A DNA stretch of 64,000 bases from NCBI RefSeq assembly GCF_014653575.1, contig NZ_BNAQ01000006.1, positions 186,001 to 250,000 of the forward strand. The letters run 5' to 3'. Both the position numbers and the translations under genes were made by a program. Shown one piece after another: positions 45,557-53,797 of the stretch. The stretch is from Sphingomonas glacialis (lineage in GTDB: Bacteria; Pseudomonadota; Alphaproteobacteria; Sphingomonadales; Sphingomonadaceae). Below the pieces are notes generated by a model, which saw only the letters and a program-made list of their open reading frames with translations, was not told the DNA's origin and did not search any database. Position 1 is the first letter of the stretch. Each line of letters begins with the position of its first letter.

Positions 45557-46375
45557 TCAATCCGCCTGACGTGCCCAGTTCGACGCCGTCACCGCCGCTT
45601 CCAGCGCTAGCGCATAGGCTTGAACGTCGCGTTCGACACGCCGGCGCGCGAGCTCGGCATCACCTAACTCGATCGCTTCGAGGATACGATGATGGGCGCG
45701 GCAAACGCGCTGCCGAACCTCAGCAGTCGCAAAATTCGCGAGTTGTGACGCCTCAAACATCAGTACGCCAACCGATGTCGCAAGCGTGCCAAGCAACGGA
45801 TTATGGCTCGCCGCAGCCAGCGCATCATGCCAGTTCGCATTTTCTTCGAGAAAAACGGCAGGATCGGAGTCCGCCGATTTATCAAGCCGTGCCGAGATCG
45901 CCCGCAGCGATATAAGATCCGCTTCGGTTCGGCGCTCCGCTGCAAGAAACGCCACCATCGGTTCCAGCGCTAGACGTACGTCGACCAAAGACTGCAGAGG
46001 CACACTGCGCCCCTTGGCGTAATGGCTGATATGGTTAGCAAGGTGATCGTCGGTCGGCTGCGAGACCGTCGTTCCGCCGTACCGTCCAGCGCGCGTGCTT
46101 ACGAGCCCCTGTGCCTCAAGCATACGAAGCGCCTCTCGCACCGAACCCCGGCTTAGCCCTGTCGCCGACACAAGCTCACGCTCGGTTGGTAGCGACGCAC
46201 CCGGCGGATAGGCATCACTGAGAATTTCCCGCCGCAGCCGGTCGGCCAGCACATCGCTTGATTTTGGGACTTTAAGGCGGGTCAATCCCTCAAGCATTGC
46301 GCCCACCTGCGGGCTTGGCAGGGGCTGGCCTATCGGCGGCAAGCCCGGTTCGAGGGAAGAATCTGCGGTTGTCAT
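45557..46375 (-). CDS. FadR-subfamily GntR transcriptional regulator
   Basis: 272 residues from the ATG at 46375 (MTTADSSLEPG); the frame is open seven codons further upstream. Winged HTH at about 35-105 (LADRLRREILSDAYPPGASL, PTERELVSATGLSRGSVREA, LRMLEAQGLV), followed by an all-helical FCD ligand-binding domain (RLALEPMVAFLAAERR, NANWHDALAAASHNPLL, CRAHHRILEAIELGDAELA with the metal-binding His/Asp set). It is located at the divergence point of the two catabolic operons and next to a putative operator, so it probably represses both arms until a CoA ester or acid pathway intermediate binds. Confidence 0.9.
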   Translation of the reverse strand: MTTADSSLEPGLPPIGQPLPSPQVGAMLEGLTRLKVPKSSDVLADRLRREILSDAYPPGASLPTERELVSATGLSRGSVREALRMLEAQGLVSTRAGRYGGTTVSQPTDDHLANHISHYAKGRSVPLQSLVDVRLALEPMVAFLAAERRTEADLISLRAISARLDKSADSDPAVFLEENANWHDALAAASHNPLLGTLATSVGVLMFEASQLANFATAEVRQRVCRAHHRILEAIELGDAELARRRVERDVQAYALALEAAVTASNWARQAD

Positions 46376-46404
46376 AAGAAATCCTAACGCTACCATCTAG
46401 ACAG

Positions 46405-46425
46405 GTCAATTGTTGGACCATAGAA
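46405..46425. promoter_or_regulatory. Putative FadR/GntR operator, copy 2 (divergent catabolic promoter)
   Basis: Identical over 21 bp to 38158-38178. On the minus strand it overlaps TTGACC (46409-46404), which is 17 bp from TAGGAT (46386-46381), a plausible promoter for the gntR gene with a very short or absent leader. On the plus strand it lies 26 bp upstream of the CoA-transferase start, so one protein bound here could control both operons. Confidence 0.65.
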
Positions 46426-46450
46426 AAAGCCAAAGCTGGAGAACAAAGCC

Positions 46451-47689
46451 GTGGCGAGAGAGGATGAGGAGCCCGAGGGGTTCAAACCGTTGGATGGGAT
46501 TCGTGTACTTGATTTCACGAAGATTCTCGCTGGCCCTCTGTGCACACAGTACTTGGCCGACCTTGGCGCGGACGTCATCAAGGTTGAGCCGCTTACAGGC
46601 GACGACACCCGCGACTGGCCGCCATTCGAGGACGGCGTTGGCGCGATCTTTATGGCCGTTAACCGCAACAAGCGAGGCATCGCTCTCGACCTCCGCAAGC
46701 CCGAAGGCCTCGCGGTAGCCCACCAGCTGGCGCGAGCTGCGGATATCGCGATCGAGAGTTTCGGACCCGGCGTGGCCGATCGCCTGAATGTCGGATGGCA
46801 GGCGTTGTCGTCGCTGAACCCGCGCCTCGTATATGCTAGTATCTCAGGCTACGGAACGCAGGGGCCTATGAAGGATGGCAAGGGCTATGACCTGATCGCC
46901 CAGGCTTTTACCGGTATGCTGTCACTAACTGGCGAACCGGGCGGCCCGCCCGCGCGCTCGCCGTTCTCTCCCGTTGATCAAGCGACCGGCTTACATGCGG
47001 TGATCGGCATCCTAGGGGCACTACGCCAGCGCGACCGCAACGGTCAGGGTGTACGGATCGAGACTTCTTTGTTTGATTCGGCAGTCGGTTTCCTAGGCTA
47101 TTTCCTGCAGAACTATTGGCAGCGTGGTACCGAACCTCAGCGACCGGGCTCAGGTCACGAATCCCTTTGCCCGTATCAATCCTTTCCGACCGCGGATGCG
47201 CCAATCATCCTCGGCATAGCCAATGACGCCTTTTGGCGCGCGTTCTGCGACCTAATTGACGAGCCGGGGCTTGCTACGGACGTGCGTTTCGCGACGAACA
47301 GCGAGCGTGTTGCTCACCGCGACACCCTAGTGCCAATGGTGGCGGAATTTCTCACCCGTCGAACGCGTGCCGAATGGCTCAGCGCGCTGACAACGCGCGG
47401 CATACCCTCGTCCCCGGTCCACACCTTGGGCGAACTTTCGGCGCACGCGCATACCGAACAATCCGGCATGATCCTGCACAATGAAGGGTTTCGAACTGTT
47501 GCGTCGCCGATTCGCGTCGATGGCGCGCGGCTGGATTTGCGGACGCGACCGCCCGCGCTCGGCGAACACAGTCGTCGGGTATTGTGCGAACTCGGTTTCA
47601 CCAACGACAAGATCGACACGCTTATCGCGGAGGGCGTCGTCGGCTCCACAGCGACTACCGCACCATTAGATGTTCGGAGAGAGTCATGA
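46451..47689 (+). CDS. Class III CoA-transferase (CaiB/BaiF)
   Basis: 412 residues starting at GTG 46451, with GGAGAA about 10 bp upstream. Family sequence: IRVLDFTKILAGPLCTQYLA, DLGADVIKVEPLTGDDTRDW, GRPEG-like RKPEGLAVAHQL, SISGYGTQGPMKDGKGYDLIAQA, and the segment RIETSLFDSAVGFL with the catalytic Asp. It makes the CoA thioester of a pathway acid. First gene of the plus-strand operon, and its stop overlaps the monooxygenase start (ATGA). Single domain, in contrast to the tandem enzyme in the opposite operon. Confidence 0.9.
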   Translation: MAREDEEPEGFKPLDGIRVLDFTKILAGPLCTQYLADLGADVIKVEPLTGDDTRDWPPFEDGVGAIFMAVNRNKRGIALDLRKPEGLAVAHQLARAADIAIESFGPGVADRLNVGWQALSSLNPRLVYASISGYGTQGPMKDGKGYDLIAQAFTGMLSLTGEPGGPPARSPFSPVDQATGLHAVIGILGALRQRDRNGQGVRIETSLFDSAVGFLGYFLQNYWQRGTEPQRPGSGHESLCPYQSFPTADAPIILGIANDAFWRAFCDLIDEPGLATDVRFATNSERVAHRDTLVPMVAEFLTRRTRAEWLSALTTRGIPSSPVHTLGELSAHAHTEQSGMILHNEGFRTVASPIRVDGARLDLRTRPPALGEHSRRVLCELGFTNDKIDTLIAEGVVGSTATTAPLDVRRES

Positions 47690-49485
47690 GCGATACGGAT
47701 ACTGTCACGCGCGATTTCGACGCGCTGCACGACAAATATCTTGCAGAGCGCGACAAGCGGCTGCGCACCGAAGGCACAGCGCAGTATGTCCACGTCGAAC
47801 ATGCCTTTATCGGCGACGTCGATGATCCCTACGCCGGCGAGACGATTGCGCGTGACGCGGTCAGCGAGGACGTTGATGTCGTTGTGGTCGGAGGTGGATT
47901 TTCAGGGCTGCTCGCCGCGAGCAGCTTGCTCAAAGAGGGCGTTACCGACATCCGGGTAATAGAAAAGGGCAGCGATGTCGGCGGAACTTGGTACTGGAAC
48001 CGCTATCCGGGCTGCCGTTGCGATGTCGACGCCTATACTTACCTTCCCTTGATCGAAGATCACGGTACTATGCCGACCGAGCGCTATGCCCGAGCACCTG
48101 AGATCCTGAACCACGCCAAACGGATCGCACAGCAGACGGGGATATATGATCGAACCTTGCTTCAGACCGGCGTTAGCGGAGCCACGTGGAACGAGGCGCA
48201 CGGCCGCTGGATCGTCACCACCGATCGAGGCGACGAGATTCGTGCACGCTTCCTCTGCATGGCGAGCGGCATCCTAAGCCGTCCCAAGTTGCCCGGCATC
48301 CCCGGTGCGCGCGACTTTAAGGGCCACACCTTCCATACCTCACGGTGGGACTTCAACTATACCAACGGAGACTCCACCGGCGGCCTCACCGGTCTTTCGG
48401 ACAAGCGCGTCGCGATCATCGGCACGGGGGCCAGTGCAGTCCAAGCGATCCCGTATCTCGGTGAATGGTGCAAACAGCTTTACGTTGTTCAGCGCACCCC
48501 CGCCGCGGTGGACGATCGCGAGAACGTCCCGACCGATCCCGAATGGTACAACAGCCAGGAACCCGGCTGGTGGGAACGTCGCGCACTCAACTTCGAGGGT
48601 TTCGTCAATTCAATCCCTCAGGACGAAGATCTGATCAAGGACGGCTGGACCCGGAACTGGGGAAAAATGACCGAGGCCATGTACAAGGGCAAGACGCCCG
48701 AAGAGATGGGCCGGCTGCGCCAGCTCGCGGACTTCGAGAAAATGGAAGCGATGCGCGCGCGGATCGGTTCGGTTGTCAAGGATCCGTCAACAGCCGAGGC
48801 GTTAAAGCCATATTTCAACTGGATGTGCAAACGCCCACTGTTTGTCGACAATTATTTCGAAACCTACAATCGGCCCAACGTAACGCTAATCGACACCAAG
48901 GGGCGCGGACTCGATCGGATTAGCGAAACGGGGATTGTGTTTGATGGTAAGGAGTATCCGGTCGACTGTATCATCTATGCGAGCGGCTTTGAGGTTGCCT
49001 CCCCGCCCGATCGCACCGCGGGCTTCGACATGAGAGGCATCGGCGGCATCACGTTGTCGGATTACTGGCGTGACGGTCGAAAGTCACTCCACGGCATCCT
49101 CGTTCACAACTTCCCGAACATGGGCGTGATCAGCGGTCTGAAACAGGCTGGTATCACCTGGAGCATCACCTTCATGAACCGTCGCCAAGCTGAGCATTAT
49201 GCCGCGCTAGTGAAACGTAGTCTCGACCACGGCGTTAATTTCGATGTTACCGAGCAGGCTGAACAAGACTGGCTTGGCGTGCTCGCCGATAAAGCAATGA
49301 AGGACACGACATTCCTTCGCGAATGCACGCCCGGCTATTACAACAACGAAGGCCAGAACGAGCGCGATTCAATTTGGCTTAGCAATTACGGTGGTGGCCC
49401 GTTCGAATATATGGACGTGCTGCGCCAATGGATTGGCAGCGGCGACGCGGTAGAACATGACCTATCTCTGACACCCGCCAAATGA
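47686..49485 (+). CDS. Baeyer-Villiger-type FAD monooxygenase
   Basis: 599 residues. N-terminal extension of about 60 residues, then the FAD Rossmann motif VVVVGGGFSGLLAASSL and GGTWYWNRYPGCRCDVDA. The type I Baeyer-Villiger fingerprint FxGxxxHxxxW[PD] is present as FKGHTFHTSRWDF, and the NADP Rossmann motif as VAIIGTGASAVQAIP. The length is typical of cyclopentadecanone/phenylacetone-type enzymes. It inserts oxygen next to a ketone, giving an ester or lactone. It overlaps the next gene by 4 bp. Its place between a CoA-transferase and hydroxyacyl-CoA handling enzymes suggests that its lactone, once opened, supplies a hydroxy acid; no lactonase gene is present in this operon. Confidence 0.93.
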   Translation: MSDTDTVTRDFDALHDKYLAERDKRLRTEGTAQYVHVEHAFIGDVDDPYAGETIARDAVSEDVDVVVVGGGFSGLLAASSLLKEGVTDIRVIEKGSDVGGTWYWNRYPGCRCDVDAYTYLPLIEDHGTMPTERYARAPEILNHAKRIAQQTGIYDRTLLQTGVSGATWNEAHGRWIVTTDRGDEIRARFLCMASGILSRPKLPGIPGARDFKGHTFHTSRWDFNYTNGDSTGGLTGLSDKRVAIIGTGASAVQAIPYLGEWCKQLYVVQRTPAAVDDRENVPTDPEWYNSQEPGWWERRALNFEGFVNSIPQDEDLIKDGWTRNWGKMTEAMYKGKTPEEMGRLRQLADFEKMEAMRARIGSVVKDPSTAEALKPYFNWMCKRPLFVDNYFETYNRPNVTLIDTKGRGLDRISETGIVFDGKEYPVDCIIYASGFEVASPPDRTAGFDMRGIGGITLSDYWRDGRKSLHGILVHNFPNMGVISGLKQAGITWSITFMNRRQAEHYAALVKRSLDHGVNFDVTEQAEQDWLGVLADKAMKDTTFLRECTPGYYNNEGQNERDSIWLSNYGGGPFEYMDVLRQWIGSGDAVEHDLSLTPAK

Positions 49486-50663
49486 GCCTGTCGCAGGAAA
49501 CCCAGGATCTCGTAAAGCGTGTCGAGACATTCGTGCGTACGATGATCGTACCTTATGAGCATGATCCACGCTGTGGCGAGCATGGTCCATCTGACGAACT
49601 CGTCGCTGAAATGCGCGGGCATGCGCGCTCTGCCGGGCTGATGACGCCGCATATTCACAGCGACGGCAGTCATTTGACCCAAGTCGAGACGGCAGCGGTG
49701 TTGCGGGCTTCGGGACTGTCGATGTTGGGGCCAGTGGCGCTCAACACGGCAGCACCCGACGAAGGCAACATGTTCCTGCTCGGCAAGGTTGGCAGCCCCG
49801 AACAGCAAGCTCGCTTTCTCACGCCGCTGGTTGCGGGTGACGCTCGATCGGCCTTCTTCATGACCGAGCCAGCGAGCGATGGCGGCGCCGGCTCTGATCC
49901 ATCTATGATGCAGACGACCTGCCGGCGCGACGGAAACCACTGGGTGGTGAACGGTCGAAAGGCCTTCATCACCGGCGCCCTCGGTGCCAGTGTTGGCATC
50001 GTTATGGCGAAGTCAACCGAGGCGGATTCGGCGGACGGCGCGTGCATGTTCCTAGTCGACCTGCCCGATCCCGCAATCCATATTGAGCGGGTGTTGGAGA
50101 CGATTGATTCCTCAATGCCGGGCGGCCATTCGGTAGTACTGATCGACGGGCTGCGGGTGCCTGCGGACCAGATGCTCGGCGCGCCGGGTGAAGGGTTCAA
50201 ATACGCGCAGGTCCGCCTTGCACCAGCCCGGCTGTCGCACTGCATGCGCTGGCACGGTGCGGCGGTGCGCGCGAACGAGATCGCCACCGACTATGCCTGC
50301 CGTCGCCACGCCTTCGGCAAGCCGCTAGTCGATCACGAGGGCGTCGGCTTCATGCTGGCGGAAAATTTGATCGACCTGAAACAGTCCGAACTGATGATCG
50401 ACTGGTGTGCCAGCGTGCTCGATACCGGCGCGCCGGGTACCGCGGAAAGCTCGATGACCAAGGTGTCGGTCAGCGAGGCGCTGATGCGTGTTGCCGATCG
50501 CTGCGTCCAGATGATGGGCGGCACTGGCGTTTCGCGCGACACGATCGTCGAACAGGTCTTCCGCGAGATCCGCGCCTTCCGGATCTACGATGGCCCGACC
50601 GAAGTGCATAAATGGAGCCTCGCCAAGAAGGTGAAGCGCGACTGGCGGGATCGGCAATCGTGA
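49482..50663 (+). CDS. Acyl-CoA dehydrogenase family protein, ACAD11/LvaC-like
   Basis: 393 residues; ATG overlaps the previous stop. Signatures are FFMTEPASDGGAGSDPSMMQT, HWVVNGRKAFITGA, RRHAFGKPLVDHEGV and MMGGTGVSRDTIVEQVFREIRAFRIYDGPTEVH. The last motif carries Asp (YDGP) instead of the usual catalytic Glu (YEGT), as I recall for ACAD10/11 and the levulinate enzyme LvaC. Those work with an APH-type kinase to remove phosphate from a phosphorylated 4-hydroxyacyl-CoA. The next gene is exactly such a kinase and overlaps by 4 bp. A conventional dehydrogenation role remains possible. Confidence 0.88.
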   Translation: MSLSQETQDLVKRVETFVRTMIVPYEHDPRCGEHGPSDELVAEMRGHARSAGLMTPHIHSDGSHLTQVETAAVLRASGLSMLGPVALNTAAPDEGNMFLLGKVGSPEQQARFLTPLVAGDARSAFFMTEPASDGGAGSDPSMMQTTCRRDGNHWVVNGRKAFITGALGASVGIVMAKSTEADSADGACMFLVDLPDPAIHIERVLETIDSSMPGGHSVVLIDGLRVPADQMLGAPGEGFKYAQVRLAPARLSHCMRWHGAAVRANEIATDYACRRHAFGKPLVDHEGVGFMLAENLIDLKQSELMIDWCASVLDTGAPGTAESSMTKVSVSEALMRVADRCVQMMGGTGVSRDTIVEQVFREIRAFRIYDGPTEVHKWSLAKKVKRDWRDRQS

Positions 50664-51685
50664 CGGGTAGTGCCGATATCGACGTCGCCCGCCTTTCGGC
50701 ATGGCTGGCGGAGAATGTCGCCGGTTTCGTCGGGCCGCTGTCGCTCAAGAGGTTCGCGGGCGGCCAGTCGAACCCGACGTTCCTGCTCACGACGCCGGAC
50801 GCGCGCTACGTGCTGCGTCGCCAGCCATCCGGCCCCCTGCTGAAGGGTGCGCACGCGGTCGACCGCGAGGCGCGGGTGATGCGGGCGCTCGGGACGGCCG
50901 ACTTTCCGGTCCCTCGGGTCCATGCGCTGTGCACCGATGCGGACGTGATCGGGTCGTGGTTCCACGTCATGGATTTCGCCGATGGCCGTATCTTCTGGGA
51001 CGGTGGCCTGCCGGACGTGCCTAAGAACCAACGCAGTGCCTACCAGTCGGCGATGGCGGCGACGCTCGCCGATCTGCATTCGCTCGATCCGGAGGCGATG
51101 GGCCTCGGCGACTATGGTCGTTCCGGGCGCTATTTCGAACGCCAGCTCGAGCGGTGGACCGGACAGTACCGCGCCGACGAAGCCGCCGGACGCATCGCGG
51201 ACATGGACGCGGTCGCCGAGTGGCTACACGCGCACGTTCCGCCCGATGTTACGACCTGCCTGGTCCACGGCGACTACCGGATCGACAACATCGTCTTCCA
51301 CCCGACCGAACCAAGTGTGGTCGCAGTGCTCGACTGGGAATTGTCGACACTCGGCGATCCAATCGTCGACTTCGCCTATAACCTGCTGATGTATCGCGTT
51401 CCCTCCGCGCTGCCCTGGGGGCTGGCGGATCGCGATCTCATCGCGCTCGGGCTGCCCGACGAGCAGGCCTATGTCGCCGAATATTGCAGCCGCACCGGCC
51501 GCACCGACATTCCCAATCTCGACACGTACATCGTGTTCAACCTGTTCCGGATGGCGGCGATCATCCACGGCATCAAGGGACGGATGCTCCGCGGCAACGC
51601 AGCATCGGCCGAGGCTGGCGCGATGGTCGCGCATCTCGACCTGCTCGCCCGCACCGCCCGCACGATCGCCGACCGCGCACGCTAA
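50660..51685 (+). CDS. APH-family phosphotransferase, ACAD10/11 or LvaA-like hydroxyacyl-CoA kinase
   Basis: 341 residues with GTG start at 50660 in a GTGA overlap; the open frame reaches further back but antedates the coupling. Kinase fold: FAGGQSNPTFLL (nucleotide loop), YVLRRQPSGPLL (Lys/Arg site), catalytic loop CLVHGDYRIDNIVFHP and metal-binding VLDWELSTLGDP, all as in ACAD10/11 kinase domains and LvaA. Known relatives phosphorylate the 4- or 5-hydroxyl of acyl-CoAs so that an ACAD partner can shift the oxygen to C3. The coupling to the ACAD gene supports the same role here. Not an antibiotic-resistance enzyme by context. Confidence 0.88.
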   Translation: MTGSADIDVARLSAWLAENVAGFVGPLSLKRFAGGQSNPTFLLTTPDARYVLRRQPSGPLLKGAHAVDREARVMRALGTADFPVPRVHALCTDADVIGSWFHVMDFADGRIFWDGGLPDVPKNQRSAYQSAMAATLADLHSLDPEAMGLGDYGRSGRYFERQLERWTGQYRADEAAGRIADMDAVAEWLHAHVPPDVTTCLVHGDYRIDNIVFHPTEPSVVAVLDWELSTLGDPIVDFAYNLLMYRVPSALPWGLADRDLIALGLPDEQAYVAEYCSRTGRTDIPNLDTYIVFNLFRMAAIIHGIKGRMLRGNAASAEAGAMVAHLDLLARTARTIADRAR

Positions 51686-51696
51686 GGAGATATCAG

Positions 51697-53373
51697 ATGG
51701 CGACGAAAAGCATCGAGGCCGACACCGGCCCCTACGCAAAATGGCAACGCGTGGTCGCAGATCGCTACACCGACAGGTCGTTCGTCGCGCGTAACCGCTC
51801 GGGCGTCGAGGTCGATCCCGTGTATTCCGGTCTCGACCGCGATGGCGGCGAGGCAGAGATGCCCGGTCAATACCCCTACACGCGTGGCATCTACCCGATC
51901 CATTACCAGTACCAGCCGTGGATGGACCTCCAGATCATCGGCTTCGGCCTGCCGTCGCAAACCCGCGAGCGGATGGACCTGTTGCTCCAGGAGGGCGGGT
52001 CAAAGGGCTATTTCGGGCGCGAGGCGTATAACTTCATCTTCGATATGCCGACTTCGATGGGGTATGATCCGGATTATCCAGGCGTGCGCGGTAGTATCGG
52101 CGACTGCGGCATCTCGGTCTGCAAAGCGCGCGATTACGAGGTCCTGCTCGACGGCAAGGATCTGGAGAAGACCACCGTCTCGATGGTCCTCAACGCCGGC
52201 TCGCCCGGTATGCTCGGGTTGTACCTTGCCGCGGCGAAGCGGCGCGGGTTCGCGTTCGACAAGCTCGGCGGCAACGTCACCAACTATATCTGGGATTTCT
52301 TCGGTCATAGCGGCGGTACGAACTTTTCGCCTAAGGGCAGCTACCGCCTGATCGCCGACATTGCAGCCTATTGCGCGAAACACGTGCCGCTTTGGAACAC
52401 GCTGACGATCAGCGAGCACAATATCTGCGAGGCCGGCGCCACCAACGTGCAGGCCGTCGCCTATTCGATCGCCGCAATTATCGCGGTCAACGAGGAGTGC
52501 GTGAAGCTGGGCATTGCGCTCGACGACGTCGTGCCCCGCTTCGGCTTCCACGTCCGCTACGGCGAGAATTTCTTTGAAGAGATCGCCAAGACACGTGCGC
52601 TCCGCCGGGTCTATGCTAAGGTCAATCGCGAGCGGTTTGGCTGCAAGAAGAGCAGCGCCCTGCAGGCTCGCATTCACGCACAAACCGCTGGTTCGCTGCT
52701 GACCGTTCAACAGCCGCTCAATAACCTTGTCCGCAATGCCTATGGGGCGCTCTCCGCCATCCTATCCGGTGTTAACGGCATGACGATCAACGCCTATGAC
52801 GAGGCGCTAGGCCTACCAACCGAAGAGGCGGTGACGCTGTCGCTGCGGACCAGCCAGATCATTGCAGAGGAAACCGGTGCGGTCCATGTCTCCGATCCGA
52901 TGGGCGGCTCCTATTATGTTGAGGCGCTGACCGACGATATCGAGCGCAAGGTGTTCGAGATCATCGCCGACATTGACGACCGTGGCGGACTGGTAGCCTG
53001 CATAGAGTCCGGCTGGATCAAGCAACAGGTGTCTGCCGCCGCCTATAATTGGCGGCAGGAGGTTGAGAGCGGCGCGCGGACGATGGTCGGCGTCAACAAA
53101 TACGTCACCGACGAACCCGAGCAGTTCAAGGTGTTCCAACCCGACCCCGAGGCCGCGCGGCTCGCGATCGAGGATCTCGAACGCCACCGCCGCGAGCGCG
53201 ACGACGTGCGGTGCACCGCTGCGCTCGCCGCGCTGCGCCACGCCGCCGAGCGGGTCCGCGATGGACACGACATCGGCTCAGTAATGGCCAGTCTCGTCGA
53301 GGCCGCGGACGCCGACGCGACGCTCGGCGAGATGCAAGCGGTGCTGCACGACGTCTTCGGCCGCAACAAATAG
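51697..53373 (+). CDS. B12-dependent acyl-CoA mutase, large subunit (divergent methylmalonyl-CoA mutase family)
   Basis: 558 residues, ATG 51697 with AAGGAG upstream. The TIM-barrel mutase domain is recognisable: YTRGIYPIHYQYQPWM near 61-76, FIFDMPTSMGYDPDYPG near 113-129, TVSMVLNAGSPGMLGLY, and GTATQ-like EAGATNVQAVAYSIA. There is no C-terminal B12 domain, which is supplied by the next gene. Residues that set substrate choice differ from methylmalonyl-, isobutyryl- and 2-hydroxyisobutyryl-CoA mutases. The TMYAFRPWT segment is IHYQYQPWM, the Arg207 region is FFGHSGGTNF, and the usual SGYHMQEAGA reads SEHNICEAGA, so His244 appears to be Asn. A carbon-skeleton rearrangement of an unknown acyl-CoA is inferred. 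Confidence 0.88.
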   Translation: MATKSIEADTGPYAKWQRVVADRYTDRSFVARNRSGVEVDPVYSGLDRDGGEAEMPGQYPYTRGIYPIHYQYQPWMDLQIIGFGLPSQTRERMDLLLQEGGSKGYFGREAYNFIFDMPTSMGYDPDYPGVRGSIGDCGISVCKARDYEVLLDGKDLEKTTVSMVLNAGSPGMLGLYLAAAKRRGFAFDKLGGNVTNYIWDFFGHSGGTNFSPKGSYRLIADIAAYCAKHVPLWNTLTISEHNICEAGATNVQAVAYSIAAIIAVNEECVKLGIALDDVVPRFGFHVRYGENFFEEIAKTRALRRVYAKVNRERFGCKKSSALQARIHAQTAGSLLTVQQPLNNLVRNAYGALSAILSGVNGMTINAYDEALGLPTEEAVTLSLRTSQIIAEETGAVHVSDPMGGSYYVEALTDDIERKVFEIIADIDDRGGLVACIESGWIKQQVSAAAYNWRQEVESGARTMVGVNKYVTDEPEQFKVFQPDPEAARLAIEDLERHRRERDDVRCTAALAALRHAAERVRDGHDIGSVMASLVEAADADATLGEMQAVLHDVFGRNK

Positions 53374-53374
53374 G

Positions 53375-53797
53375 ATGCATATGCCCGATACCTCGCCCCA
53401 GCCCCGGATCCTGCTGACCAAGAGCTTCATCGACAGCCACGACCGCGCGATCGCAACGATCGCGCTCGCGCTGCGCGATGCTGCGATGGAGGTCGTGCTG
53501 ATCGATTACGAACAGCCCGAGGACGTCGTGAACGTCGCCTTGCAAGAGGATGTCGACGTAATCGGCGTGAGCTTCATGTCCGGCGGCCAGGTCGAGACGA
53601 CGCAGAAAATCTTCGCCGAACTGCAACGCCGCGAGGTCGCCGGCCTGCCTGTGGTGGTCGGCGGGACGATCCGCCCGTTCGACGTGCCGCCGCTAGAAGC
53701 GGCGGGGGTCAAGGCGATCTTCCGCGGCGGTGCGCCGATGGCCGATGTCGTCGAATCGTTCCGCTCGTTGTCGCGCGCCTATCGGGGGCTTGCTTGA
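53375..53797 (+). CDS. Cobalamin-binding small subunit of the acyl-CoA mutase
   Basis: 140 residues, starting 1 bp after the large-subunit stop (a second ATG lies at 53381). B12-binding domain: ILLTKSFIDSHDRAIATIA contains the DxHxx(G) cobalt-ligating His with Ala in place of Gly. It is followed by VDVIGVSFMSGGQ (S-x-x-x-G loop) and VVVGGTIRPFDVPPLEAAGV (GG nucleotide-tail site). Arrangement as a separate subunit resembles isobutyryl- and 2-hydroxyisobutyryl-CoA mutases. Its stop overlaps the meaB start (TTGA). Confidence 0.9.
   Translation: MHMPDTSPQPRILLTKSFIDSHDRAIATIALALRDAAMEVVLIDYEQPEDVVNVALQEDVDVIGVSFMSGGQVETTQKIFAELQRREVAGLPVVVGGTIRPFDVPPLEAAGVKAIFRGGAPMADVVESFRSLSRAYRGLA

Noticed and set aside
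50660..51685. Aminoglycoside resistance gene
   Set aside because: The APH fold is present, but coupling to an ACAD gene and its length fit hydroxyacyl-CoA kinases, not resistance enzymes.
51697..53373. Calling the large mutase subunit methylmalonyl-CoA mutase
   Set aside because: The Tyr89, Arg207 and His244 regions are all altered and the B12 domain is on a separate chain, so the substrate is not supported.
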